Of a stretch of 64,000 nt of DNA, positions 1 to 11,121 are shown piece by piece (positions within the stretch are counted from its first letter, which is position 1; every line of letters starts with the position of its first letter). The stretch covers positions 31,538,213 through 31,602,212 of the forward strand of contig OX387185.1 in the NCBI GenBank assembly GCA_947561395.2. Reading direction: 5' to 3'. Below the pieces are notes generated by a model. It made no database searches. It was not told where the DNA came from and saw nothing but the letters and a program-made list of their open reading frames with translations. Source of the DNA: Buxus sempervirens (Eukaryota; Streptophyta; Magnoliopsida; Buxales; Buxaceae). A program made the position numbers and the translations under genes.

Positions 1-160
1 AGAAGATTTAAGGTCAAGAGAGGGGATCTGATTATTAAACCCAAAACACGTATGTGTAAGGTGTCTTCTACCTCAAGTGAAGAATCTATCAATTCATATA
101 TTTCCGAGTTTGTAAGCTATCACATATGTTGGGAAAAAATTTGTATGCCAAAAAACTAAA

Positions 161-703
161 GTGGGATTAGGTATTAGAAGTTTTACTGAAGTAAATAAAG
201 CTTGCATGGCTAAGCTTGGGTGGGAAATTTTAAATGATAGACAGAACTTATGGGTGGAGTTAGTTAAGGAAAAGTATCTAAAGGATAAAGATTTTTTTAA
301 AATAGAAGCAAAGAATGGAGATTCGTATATATGGAAACAAATTCTTAAGCAAAGGGAGATATTGAGAAAAGGTATTAGATGGAAGCTAGGTAATGGGGAA
401 AATATTGGCTTTTGGAAAGATAAATGGATGAGTGATACACCGTTAGTAGAATTGATTCCGGTGGAAGAAAAAGAACAGATAAATACAAATTTAAAAATTA
501 GGGACTCTTTGATAGATAATAATAGGTGGAATGTTGAACTACTGAGGAGCACACCTCTTAATGTTGATCAAGTGAATGAGATTGTCCAATTGTACATACC
601 TCAACAAAATAATCTAGATGAGATGTCTTGGGGATTAACAAGAAATGGAAAATTTTCTATCAAGTCAGCTATATGGGCGTTAAAAATCAGAATGATTATT
701 TGA
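161..703 (+). pseudogene. LINE ORF2 linker between RT and zinc finger
   Basis: A 180-codon open stretch beginning GLGIRSFTEVNKACMAKLGW, the conserved segment just downstream of reverse transcriptase in plant LINE ORF2 proteins. It goes on through the usual K-W-x-(I/L)-G-(N/D)-G block (RWKLGNGENIGFWKDKW). The GTG at 161 is not a start codon; the segment is internal to a longer ancestral protein and is joined upstream through a frameshift. The stop at 701-703 lies just before the zinc-finger domain. It is a fossil protein fragment with no independent function expected. Confidence 0.8.
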
Positions 704-734
704 ATGAAAATCTGGACCTAATATTAAAAATGTA

Positions 735-990
735 GAAATTTAATTGTCCTCCAAATATGAAAATTTTTGCTTGGATGTTGTTAAATAAGAGTTTATCTAC
801 GGCTGAGTTTATAAAAAAACAGAAATATTGATGAGAATGAGCGGTGCACTTTTTGTAATGATAATGAAGAAACTTTAAATCACTTATTTAAAGAATGTGT
901 GTTTTCAAAACAAGCATGGCAATTAAATAGTCAACTGCATGAAATAATGGGTATGGATGTAGTAATATTTGGGATTGTTTTAAGGAATCA
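735..990 (+). pseudogene. LINE zf-RVT (reverse-transcriptase zinc-binding) domain remnant
   Basis: Spread over more than one frame, the translation gives FNCPPNMKIFAWMLLNKSL, then CTFCNDNEETLNHLFKEC at about 845-898. This is the C-x2-C ... H-x4-C finger that follows RT in plant L1 elements. At least one frameshift (about 820-830, in a run of A) separates the halves. It links the upstream linker to the downstream RNase H and shows that the three pieces are one LINE. Confidence 0.75.
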
Positions 991-1002
991 TTAAGGCAAG
1001 GT

Positions 1003-1692
1003 TTGGATAACTTTGAAAAAGTAATGGGTATATGTTGGAAAATTTGGGAGATGAGAAACAAGATGAGATTTCAAAGAATTAATGTATATCCTAATCAAAT
1101 TGTAGACTCTGATGCCCTTAGTTTAGTATGTTATAAGGATGCTAATGATGTAAATGCTACTGATGTGAATGCTAATTGTTTTTCAGGTTGCGGCAAGAGT
1201 GGTCAAGATAGAAGAAAGGAGGAATTGGTGGCTTGGAAATATTCTCAGCCACATTGGTTTAAACTTAATTTTGATGGGGCTGTGAGTAGAAATGGTATAG
1301 CAGCTGCTGGTGGCGTTTTGAGAAATAGTAATGGGGATGCTTTGTGTCTATTTGCTGAACAAGTTTTTGGTTGTGATGTTTTTAAAACTGAACCTTTTGC
1401 TATGTTAAAAGGTATTAAAACAGCTATAAGTAGGGGTATTAAATACTTAGAAATAGGAAGAGATGCTTTGCAGGTGGTTAAAGGAATTTTGAAGGAAATG
1501 GAGTTTCCATGGCAAGCGCATTCTATGGTCAAAGAGGTACAAGGTTTGATAACAAAATTTCAGAATGTGAAGATTCAGCATGTCAAAAGAGTTGCTAATA
1601 GAGTGGCTGATGCAATGGCAAAGTTGGGTCTCTATCTAAGCATAGGGTGTTTTGGGATAGAACCGTGCCATGTAGGATTTCTACTATGTTAA
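1003..1692 (+). pseudogene. LINE C-terminal RNase H (RVT_3-like) domain
   Basis: Open for 229 codons. The RNase H fold starts at KLNFDGAVSRNGIAAAGGVLR (catalytic Asp in FDGA), with the Glu in KTEPFAML, the third acidic site in GRDALQVV, and the C-terminal HVKRVANRVADAMAK helix (His and Asp). In plant LINEs this domain degrades the RNA strand during reverse transcription. The domain is uninterrupted although the element is broken upstream. Domestication is formally possible, because many plant RVT_3 ORFs are annotated as genes, but the contiguous linker and finger upstream argue for a LINE tail. Confidence 0.85.
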
Positions 1693-1854
1693 GGGAGGAC
1701 TGTAATAGACAGTTTCTATTAATACAATTATTATGTTTATTACCAAAAAAGAAAAACTAAAGAAGAGAGATATTTTATTTACTGTAATTCTTATATCTTG
1801 CTTTGTGTTTGTGTAAGAATGTTGAAAGTGATGAACTGGTTTCTTCTTCTATCA

Positions 1855-2017
1855 AGCTGAACCTGATGTACAAGGATCCTGTCATTGCCCAGGATTGGGG
1901 GAGGGTCTAATATATGCAGCCTTACCTTTACAAGCGGAGAGATTGTTTCCTATGACTCAAACCTGTGACCTTTAGGTTGTAATGGAGCAATTTTACCGTT
2001 ACGTCAAAGCTCACTCT
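1855..2017 (-). mobile_element. tRNA-derived SINE
   Basis: Read on the minus strand it begins aagagtgagctttgacg, has an A-box-like tract (tgacgtaacgg), then a B-box (ggtcacaggtttgagtc), then the GTAAGGCTGC...ACCCTCCCC body typical of a widespread dicot SINE. Pol III promoter boxes are recognisable but diverged. The 3' end near 1855 is approximate and no clean target duplication is seen, so this is an old copy. Confidence 0.72.
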
Positions 2018-2190
2018 TATAACTTTTAACCTCTCAAAGAAATTTGTTTTTTTGTTATAGAAATTTGGATGATAAAGATTTCATAACTACCTTAATATCT
2101 CAAAAAAGTGTCGTGGTGATGTATCGTTAACACCACGTGTACATGCGTTTAAAGGGGACAAATTCTTCTAAGATCTTGGCTCCTCTCCTT

Positions 2191-2309
2191 GTATCAGTCT
2201 CCAATGAGATTGATATACATATCCCTCGAATTGGCTAACTTTTCCTTTTATTTTAATTTCCTAAACCGATTTAATGGGCATGTGTATCAATCTCATTGAA
2301 GACTGATAC
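2191..2309. repeat. Foldback (MITE-like) with 30-bp arms
   Basis: Arm 2191-2220 (gtatcagtctccaatgagat...) and arm 2280-2309 are inverted copies matching at about 28 of 30 bases, separated by about 59 bases. Weaker complementarity extends outward (agatct and ctcctct words on both sides). No target duplication is clear. It could be a small MITE or simply a hairpin-forming repeat. Confidence 0.6.
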
Positions 2310-2910
2310 AAGAGTGATTGAAGATCTGAGAGGAATGGCTCCAACGTTAAAGTGATTGAAATTGCCTACTGACTCACGCCGTTGGCAGTACTAGACATCA
2401 TGCATAATGGAATAATGCCTTGTTCTTTGGGTAACTTCACAATCACAAATGGACTATTCTATGCCTTCTTTTCCACCAATTGTAAGTGTGAATCTTTTCT
2501 TTTTCTTTTTTCTTTTTTTATTTTCAACAAGGATGTGTGGGTTGTCCATTTTGAAAGTTGTGGGAAAGACTGGGAATATATTTTTCATTGGATGATGCCA
2601 CAATACTAGATACAACAGAAATATGAAAGGAATGTTATGCCCATTTTGGTCATTAAAAATAGTATTGTTACACAGTATTGATACACTTTATACAACTGCC
2701 TAGTGGGATCCAGGCAAGAGGTGGTTGAGAGAGCAATGTTGGCTAGCTGTCTCCTACTAAGGAAAGCAAAGTCAATGTCAATCCTCCAACTTTCTAAAAG
2801 TTGGAAATTAGAACTTTTAAGAGTAGTCCAAGCCATTGTGTCTGCATTTTGATTTTTTCAATGTTATGCCATAGCACCATGATATGACTTGAAATCTGTT
2901 GGAGCCTTTT

Positions 2911-3003
2911 GCTGGAAGATCTGCTGGTGAAATATGTGTCCACATAGGTGCATGAAGCCTATGTGTACACACCCTCCACTGTTGGACTAGCAGATCTTCC
3001 AGC
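2911..3003. repeat. Two-step foldback, about 93 nt
   Basis: Outer arms 2911-2928 (gctggaagatctgctggt) and 2986-3003 pair at 17 of 18 bases. Inner arms 2935-2948 (tgtgtccacatagg) and 2958-2971 pair at 13 of 14. The transcript of either strand would fold into a long hairpin with one asymmetric bulge. No reading frame is involved. Confidence 0.65.
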
Positions 3004-3908
3004 ATGAGGGACCGGCGGATATGGCCTCCCATGATATGCAGTCCTCATAATCTCAAAGGAAATAAGCATTATTTCCTTAAAAATCTTCCATTATTTTATT
3101 TAGTTTTGGAAAAAAAATATATCAGTTAGTCATAAAACAATATGACATTTTGACCTTGACAGCCACAACCGGCCCAATATGATTCATGTCTCCATACAAG
3201 AACGCTGGACCATTCTTATGTATCTAACCTGGCATCCACTCAAAGAAAAGGACTAAAACTACTTGTCATACATGAGAAATCAATATGAAAGGTTTATCCC
3301 TTGTTTTGTTTTGTTTTGTTTTTTTTTTGTTTTCGGTAGACTTACTAACACTTATACACCAATTTACTTAGACCTATAAGGAATTAATCCTAATTTAATG
3401 TTGATAAAAAACTAATCTACATACAAAGGATTAGACTATAATTAGAATAAGCCACTTAAACCATTTTTATTAAAGTATTTAACCACAACTTACTTCCTAG
3501 TTTATTTAGGCAAAACCAGATATGTCCACGAGGCATTGTGTCATTTTAGGTTTCATTTAGTAGACTTGCACAACACTTTCCCACTTGGCACACGTGACAC
3601 AGCAATTTTTAGAATTATTTTCCAAAACACGCACGACTCTTTGGGTAGCGGTGACTTTGAAAACCTTCATATGGTCATACAATTTTTTTCGTAAGTTAAA
3701 CAATAGCCTTAATCTTTATGTGGTATCCTTATACAAAAAATCATAACTACACGAATCATGGTTGTTATGCTCTATAGGTGGGAACTTCTTTCCATGTATC
3801 ACAATGTAATCAATCTCTCTCGCACAAGTCCTTATGTGGCATAAGGTTTATGATTGGATATTCGTATTATTTATCTAGTACTCTATGTCTCAACTTTATG
3901 TATATTGA

Positions 3909-4256
3909 GTAGGAATGGAAATGGAGTGGGATACCCATTTAACCAGCCCCTGCCTTTCCCCTAATGGTTAAGGTTTGGTATCCCTAAAATCGAGTTAGGA
4001 ACAAGTTCGGGTTTAGCCAAACCTTCATATATTAAAATATTATTTCATATATATTATGTATACAAATTACATATTCCTTTATTAAATATATTATCAATGT
4101 ATATATTTTAGTTTTAAAAAGCTTTTTTTTTTTGGCATATGATACACCAACCAGGGCATACCCGCCCCGCCATGCTCCGCTACCAACCCGATAGGGGCAA
4201 GTAGGGTTTGGTATTGGCTAAACTCTTATAAGGGCGGGTTTGGGTTCACCAATATC
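3909..4256. mobile_element. Possible remnant of a non-autonomous hAT
   Basis: GC-rich words (gtggggatacccatt-like at the left; cccgccccgcc, aacccgatagggg and gggcgggtttgggttcacc at the right) stand out from AT-rich surroundings and recall the subterminal repeats of the clear non-autonomous hAT at 58521. No matching terminal repeats or target duplication could be verified, so this is only a suggestion. Confidence 0.25.
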
Positions 4257-4463
4257 AACACAAATAAATAATAAATAAACTTTATATAGCTGTAATTGTA
4301 AGGTGTCAAACAAAATATAAAATTAGCTTATAAAATCCATATGGCCTTAATGTTATTTATTATTTTAAAAAAAAAACTATGTGGCAAGCGTCCTGTCATA
4401 GGACTAATAACCGTCAACTTTGTACTTCAAATAACAACCTTATAATCATTTATAACAAGATAC

Positions 4464-4620
4464 TTAGGGAAATACAACAATCTTGTAATCATTTAATATG
4501 TCTAACGTGAGCGAAAATCTTGTAATCCTTAGGGAAATACAACAATCTTGTAATCATTTAATATGTCTAACGTGAGTGACAATCTTGTAATCCTTAGGGA
4601 AATACAACAACACTATTATC
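4464..4620. repeat. 65-bp tandem repeat, about 2.4 copies
   Basis: The word ttagggaaatacaacaatct recurs starting at 4464, 4529 and 4594, an exact 65-bp spacing, with the rest of the unit (taatcatttaatatgtctaa...) nearly identical. Confidence 0.85.
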
Positions 4621-5200
4621 ACAATAAATCTTTATATAGAATCAATTATTCTAATTTTTGTAATAAAGTTCCTTAACCAACAAGAAGCCTGTGGTGCTGT
4701 TCTCATGACATGTCACAAACATTACCTTTACAATTGAAAAAGTCACAATTGTCTGCTTATTGTACATAAAAATATAACACCATTAGCAAACAAAATATCA
4801 TCTTTGAAGACTTTTCCATAGTCAATAATGTTAGCATCTATATATCTGATTTGTTTTAGATGATCATATCATCTTTCGGTAAGCATGTAACTTTCTATGC
4901 TTTAAAATATATCTTATAAACATCGTGGTAGCTATTTAATGATGCATACCTTAATTACTTTGGCTTTTACTTGATATTCCATTGTAAATTCAATATATGG
5001 GCCTAAATATTATCGATAAATAAATATGGAATATATTTTTTTAGTTCCAAAGTATAAAAATTGGAATAAACTAAGCTTATTATCTACAAAAATGGAAGCT
5101 AAACAAAGATTTCTTTACTCACAACTTTCTCGAACTTTATTAATATAAGCATTATGAATCTTGAAAGTCTTGAAGATTTATATTAATAAATCAATATGTC

Positions 5201-8200
5201 TAGGGATGAGTACTGGGCCATGCCGGCCCGAGCATAGCATGGCCCAGCACGCCACGCCCACTGGGGCGTGCCGTGCCAGGCCTAGGGCCCTGGGGGCATG
5301 CAGGCCTGTGCGTGTCGCGAGCGTGCGCGGGCCGCGTTGGCTAGCTCTCTTCCCCCCCCCCCCCCCCCCCCCCCACACATAAAAGTGGTTTTTAGCCACT
5401 TTTATGCCCATTTACCCCCCCCCCCCCCCCCCAACAGCCATATAACAGCTATATTGGGGGGCTATAGTTGTAATTGATGATTAAAAGACCTTTTCTACCC
5501 TTCCAATTGCAAAATAACAGTCATATTGAAAGGTAGAGGTGGTAAAAAGCCACTTTTAATTTTCTATTAATAGCCACTCCCTTTCCCACTCCAAACCACA
5601 CCTCTTCTACAATCTCTTACTCTCTTCTAATTGATTATCAAATAGTTTCTTTGCTTTAATTGTTGTAATTGGAAATTAGTGATACTCGATCTCTTCTAAT
5701 TGTTCAAGCATTAGAAGTGGGAAATTGGACTCTGGAGGTTGAAGGTTTCAATTGCAAAGTTCAAGATTCATTCTAAAGAGGTATTCTTCTATTTAATTTT
5801 CCGATTTTAAAATTAGTATAAATATTATTATTATAAGTAAGTCTCTCCTTATACCTTTCTTATAAATTAGTATCACCAAATATTTATTATAATATTATTT
5901 ATTAAGAAATTTTTTTTCCAAAAATTTGATAATGGACCCTAGGTATACTATGTTTTTTGACATTGAAGAAAGGGAATATCTTAGACCCCTTTCTGACCCA
6001 ACATTTTCTGATGATATAACCCAACCCCAATATAATGACCCTCCCATCCAAGATCTTGAAACTGAATTGCCTTCGCAAGATATGGGATCGTCTTCCCTAC
6101 CACCTAGGAGCACCAAAAGGAGTAGAACCTCAGGTGTTTGGCTCAATTTTACAATTGAAAATGTAGGGAGTGAAGAGAGGGCAGTGTGTAACCATTGCAA
6201 AAAACATTTTAGTTGTAAAGGAAAAAGTGGTACAGGCCACTTGAACCGGCATTTGCAGAAATGCCTTCCAAAACATGGCCAAATTGACCATAGGCAAACC
6301 CAAATTTCTACTCGTAGTGTTACTATGAGTAATTTTGTTTTTAATCAAGAAGAAACTAGGCTTGAAATAGTAAAGTGGGTAATTCAAGAAGAATTACCCT
6401 TTAGATTAATAGATTCTAAAAGATTTAACCGTTTAATAACTAAATATTTAGCACCACAATTTAAACCTTTTTCACGCCACAATTTAAGAAAGGATGCTAT
6501 AAAATTATATGGAAAAATGAAAAATGCATTAATAGAAACTTTTTCAAACAATACCTTTAAGATAGCTTTAACCTTAGATATTTGGACAAGTAGACAACAA
6601 ATAAGTTATTTAGCTATAACTGCACATTATATTGATGAAAATTGGAATATGGAAAAAAGAATAATAACTTTTGAACCACTAGATGCTAGCCATACTAGAC
6701 TAAATATATCAAATACTATAAGTAGAAATCTAAGAAATTATAAAATACACAATAAAATAATGTCTCTAGCACTTGATAATGCAAGTGCTAATAATGTTGC
6801 AGTAGGAATATTAAGACAACAATTAAACTTAAATATAGATGGAAGTTTATTTCAAGTTAAGTGTGCTTGTCACATCCTTAATTTAGTTGTGCAAGATAGA
6901 TTAAAAATTTTTCAACATCATTTAATAAATATTAGAGATGCAGTAAGATATATAAAACAATCTAGCACAACCACTAGAGAATTTAAATATTATTGTGAAA
7001 CTTTAGGAAAGCAATATAAAAAAATTACCCTAGATGTTGAACATAGGTGGAACTCAACATATTTAATGCTAGAAGCTGCACTAGGATTAAAATAAGAACT
7101 TGCAATATTTTATAAAACTAAAATGCCTGAAAGTGAATTAGAGGATCTTGATTGGCAAATAGCCGAAATTTTAAGAGATTTTTTAAAAGTTTTTTATAAT
7201 GTAACAAGATATTTATCAACGGTTTATTACCCAACATCCCCAAGTATTGTAGCTTGTTTATATCAAATAAGTATTTGTTTTAAACAATATAGAAATGTAC
7301 CCATTGCTAAGGAAATTATCCCTGCAATGGAAGCTAAAATTTTAAAATATTGGCAAGAGATGCCTAATTTATATTGTTTAGCTACTACAATGGACCCTAG
7401 GATTAAATTAGGAGTTGAAGACTTAATAGATGGAATAAATGAGAATATGAATTCTACTTTTCAAATAGATATACGTAAAATAAGAACCCTATTAGAAAAA
7501 CTTTTTTGTGAATACGATACTAGTAGTAGCATACAAGGTCATACGCGAACCCAACAAACACTACCAGATAATTCCCCTTGGAATTTTTTAAGTGGGAGAA
7601 GAAAGGGAAAACAACCAGTATCTAGTAGTGGGGGATCATCTGAATTAATGATTTATTTAGAAAGCCCCCTAATGAGTTTCAATACTATAGAAGAGCATAA
7701 TGCTTTTAACATTTTGACATGGTGAAAGCAAAATCAGGTTAATTATCCTGTGCTTTCCGCCATGGCACGTGATCTACTAACGGTTCCGGTGTCCACAGTT
7801 GCATCGGAATCAGCTTTTAGCGCAGGTGGACGAAACGTGGACGACTACAGGAGCAGATTAAATCCGAAGATGGTGCAAGCATGTGTCAGTCTTACAGATT
7901 GGTTAAGGGCGGAACTGAGAGATCAAGAATATGAAGATGATCAACTTGCTGGAGACTTTGATGATTTGAATATTGATTTTAGTCAACCAGAGTAGTCTGA
8001 GTTTTGTTATAATTTTTGTAATCAAAGTATAGGAATTGTACTTTCTCTTTTTTTTTTTGTTCCTTTTAAACTGCAAATGATAGATAGATGAGTGGGTGCC
8101 AACCTAGTTGGGATGTGCTTATACTATAGTGATGCAATATTATTTGTTCAAGTAATTATGTAATTTTTGCAAAGTTTTAATTGTACTTGTGATAATTAAT

Positions 8201-8438
8201 GAATTTATATTTTTTTGAACAAAATCTATCCCAATATGTGTAAGACAGTTTTGTGAATAATAAAAGTATTTTTCAGAAATTTTTTGGGATTTTTTTTTTG
8301 TATTTTTTTAAGTTTTTTTTTAATTTAAAGGGGTTTGGCCCGCCAGCGGCTCGCCAGCCCGGCACGGCACGCCTGCTGGGCCGTGCCGTGCCGGGCCGAG
8401 GGTCCTGGCAAAACGGGCCGGCCCGCCACTCATCCCTA
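5201..8438 (+). mobile_element. hAT DNA transposon hAT-1a, nearly whole
   Basis: A 3238-bp element bounded by terminal inverted repeats (left TAGGGATGAGT, right complement the same) and a perfect 8-bp duplication AATATGTC at 5193-5200 and 8439-8446, the hallmark of hAT integration. Both ends carry GC-rich subterminal repeats (GGCCCG, GCACGGCACG and complements), probable transposase-binding sites. C-runs lie at about 5352-5374 and 5415-5432. One plus-strand transposase gene fills the middle. A related copy lies at 54564-57730. Confidence 0.93.
5932..7995 (+). pseudogene. hAT transposase (BED finger, RNase H-like core), two in-frame stops
   Basis: Transposase for cut-and-paste movement. From the ATG at 5932 the frame runs 687 codons to TAG at 7993-7995 without a frameshift, broken only by TAA (codon 388, 7093-7095) and TGA (codon 598, 7723-7725). 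Domains: BED zinc finger (C86-x2-C89 with His103/His107/C111); catalytic core with LTLDIWTS near residue 215, LALDNASANN near 280, CACHILNLVVQD near 312 and RWNSTYLM near 373; C-terminal hAT dimerisation motif SESAFSAGGR near 626. Copy hAT-1b has CAA at the first stop but the same TGA at the second, where relatives encode Trp-Trp. Upstream (5932 back to about 5580) is a probable leader with a donor-like AG|GTATTC at 5779. Confidence 0.92.
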
Positions 8439-9832
8439 AATATGTCTATATAATAGGAAAGTTTATATGTATTTTTCCTGATAGTATGAGGCAAGAAACA
8501 GTTTTGTCTCATATAATATACCAAACTTATTACCAGCTAGCAGAATTTTGTTGATATTCAAGATTAAAAAATAATTTAACTCCCACGAACCTCAAAATAT
8601 CCATAATTTTCTTCATACAACCAAATGGAGTTGTAACGTTATGAAACTTTATATCCCACCATCGAGAGGTCTCCTTAAAGTCTGCAGATTAACTGGTCAT
8701 GAGTCCACAACCATTTAATTCCATTTTTTGAATAAAAAAGTCCAAAGAAAATTATGTAGACCCCTTCTTTAAGATCCTCATACAAATTAAATCTTTTGGC
8801 AAATTTCACTTAGTAAAGACCTTCTAGAGGTATTGCACTACTACTCCAAAATACCTTAAGGCCAAAACCTTATTGGACTTGGAGATCTAAGGTTCGTAAT
8901 CCTCTCTCTCCTCATTTAAGTTTTCTTCATTTATTTACCCAAAAAAAAAAAGTTTTCTTCATTTCTTTGCAATTACTTTGAAAACTGCGCCATGTCCTTC
9001 TACTTTACATGCCTACACCCATTATATTTCATCAATAAAGTCCTTTTCAACTTACTTTGCATCAATTCTTATAAGTTTTTGCTATTCTTTCTTCTTTGCC
9101 AATACTTCTAGATTAACCGACACCTAAAAAGGGTTTAATATATGCAAGGCCTTCATGAATATCTCATGCTGACATCACCTGTTATGTTTACTTGAATTGC
9201 CCCCTGCATTGGCCATAAGATGCTACCATGTGGAGCATCTCGGGAATAATGTTTTTTCACTGTTATAAACGATTCAAGTGGAGCCCACGTGAAAAACATA
9301 TAAGAAGATTTCAAGCCGAAAATCTCGAATTCACTGGACTCATATTTCCTTGGAAGCTGAACATCCATTTTTTTAGAAAATTGATGCGACCTTCCCAAAA
9401 GTAAATCTATTCACAAGAAATGGATAGAAAAGTTTTTAGCATAACCATTTGTAGGAGACAGTTAGGGCTGGAATTAGTCGTCTACAAAACCTGATCATAC
9501 GTAGGCAACAGATATCTTAAAAAAAAGCAGTAACAATCCCTAGGAAATGGCTATCCTATAAAAATATAATGTATAGTTTATTTTAATGACAATTGATAAA
9601 TAATTAAAATAATTAAAAAGACCACATTGAACAACTGGATAACTAGCTATTAGATATATGGGATGATGTGATTTCCGAGTCTTCTTGAAACCATAACTAA
9701 ACCACTTACCCCTTCTTTGATTCAGACCATCTGTATATTATGTTTTGATGTTTTCTTAAATCTTAACCAACTAATAGTCAATCTTATTTTATAAAGCAAC
9801 CACAATCACACACCATACTCTAATTAATTTAA

Positions 9833-9927
9833 AGGCTGGTTGGTATAACTTTTCAAAGTGACTTTTTTACTTTGTTTCTATTTTAAAAAATTGAAACGTA
9901 ATTTTGAAAAGTTATACCAAAGAGCCT
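9833..9927. mobile_element. Small MITE-like foldback
   Basis: A 95-bp unit with 25-bp terminal inverted repeats: aggctggttggtataacttt... at the left, and its inverted partner ending gttataccaaagagcct at the right, with 2 mismatches. The TTTGGTATAAC type of end is common in plant MITEs. No certain target duplication. Confidence 0.6.
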
Positions 9928-10499
9928 CTTAGTAATTGAATAAAATCATTGGGACCCCTAAACGAAGGTGCGCACAATAGATATAGATTTCTTGAAAGGC
10001 AATTTCCTCTAGTCCTAAATCTGGTGGTACCATGATACAACTGGGTAGGATGTGTTTTGGGGTGTGGGACTCCCTATTGAAACGAGGTATGCCAAAAAAA
10101 TTTGTAGTTTCATGTAGATTAAATGCTTTTAAAATTTTCTTATTAATCATTTTCCTCTTTTTCCATTTACATACCATCAATGTGTTTTTCAAGGTTCGCG
10201 GGATCAAGTCTTGCCATCATCAAGTGTAGTGAGGAGTAAGGCTCAAAAACTACTTCATAGGGACTTCGAGTCATTTCGACAATTTTTTAACCATATATTG
10301 TTTTTGGAAAATAAAAATCAAAAAAATGATAAACTTAAGTTTAAAAACATAAACTAAAAAAAAACACTCCAAAATTTTTTTTACTTTTTAGAAAAGTGAA
10401 AAGATGAACCATTTGGTAACAACTACTTAAAATTAGGTCTGATTTTAAAAACAAAATAAATACGCTTATAAAATCTAATGATCAAGATAAGATATTTTG

Positions 10500-10594
10500 T
10501 TTGTGGTAATGGCAGAGGTGGTGGTGATGGTGATGGTAATTGTGGTATTAGTGATAATAGTGACCATAGTGATGATGGTTGTGATAATGGTGAT
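10500..10594. repeat. GTG/GATG-rich degenerate microsatellite
   Basis: Trinucleotide-like run of gtggtgatggtgatgg and variants, ending directly against the LTR that starts at 10596. Confidence 0.7.
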
Positions 10595-11121
10595 TTGTAA
10601 AACCCTGACCCTGATTATATCTTAATTATTAAGTTTAATTATTTAAAGTGGGATTATTAGACAAATTAAGTACTTGTGTTATGAAGGTGAAGTGGATGTG
10701 GATCATGCTTGAGAATTTTGGGAAGCAAATTGAACTTTATTAAAGGTTATTAAGGTAAGCTTAATTAAGGTTATGTTTAAATTTCAATTGGCTAAGATAC
10801 GCTCCAAGTAGTTCTAGTGAAATAGGAATCAAATTCTGAAAATTTGAAGTTAATTGTGGAATTTGCCTTAACGCGCAAAACTTAAATCATGCGTTGAACA
10901 AATGCTCGAACAGAAGCTTTGTCGGGCGTAGACCACATGCGCTCGTTGAGTTATATTCTGCAGAACTTGTTTGATAAAAGTTCAACGCTTGAATGTCAAA
11001 CTTTAACGTTTGTGCATCTAGTAAAAAATTTCCAGATTTATTGTTTTGTGCCCAAATTTGAATTGCAACACTCCCAAATCTTTTTAAACCCTCATTAACA
11101 CCAATTTGGGCCAAGTATACC

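Larger units (their letters stand above)
1..1760 (+). mobile_element. L1-type LINE, 3' part only
   Basis: Non-LTR retrotransposon cut by the window start. The reverse transcriptase core is not present; what remains is the linker after RT, the zf-RVT finger and a plant-type RNase H. The first 156 bases are open and end in WEKICMPKN, which normally leads straight into the GLGIRS motif; here that motif begins in another frame at 161, so there is a frameshift near 157. A second break follows the stop at 701-703. The 3' UTR runs from 1693 to an A-rich end (ccaaaaaagaaaaact) near 1744-1760. The far target duplication lies outside the window or has decayed. Family assignment is firm; the exact 3' border is approximate. 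Confidence 0.88.
2018..5192. other. AT-rich spacer without a gene
   Basis: No reading frame with a recognisable product was found on either strand. The stretch holds two foldbacks (2191-2309, 2911-3003), a 65-bp tandem repeat (4464-4620), a TTTTG run at about 3300-3330 and a weak GC-rich remnant (3909-4256). The rest is unrecognised AT-rich DNA. Confidence 0.6.
8447..10595. other. Spacer without a gene
   Basis: No convincing coding frame on either strand. Apart from the foldback at 9833-9927 and the GTGATG-rich tract at 10500-10594, I see nothing recognisable. A short duplication (gttttcttcattt on both sides of an A-run) lies at about 8920-8965. Confidence 0.55.

Noticed and set aside
94-552. 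152-codon open frame on the minus strand opposite the LINE
   Set aside because: It is a shadow of the LINE ORF2 segment, which has clear homology on the plus strand; the antisense product is only hydrophobic, low-complexity residues.
5161-5411. Open frames on both strands around the C-run at the left end of hAT-1a
   Set aside because: They arise from GC-rich subterminal repeats and homopolymers; no start context, no domain.
7709-7745. A tiny GT-AG intron removing the shared TGA in hAT-1a
   Set aside because: The only fitting segment is about 16 bases, too short for plant splicing, and its removal would change frame relative to the conserved C-terminus.
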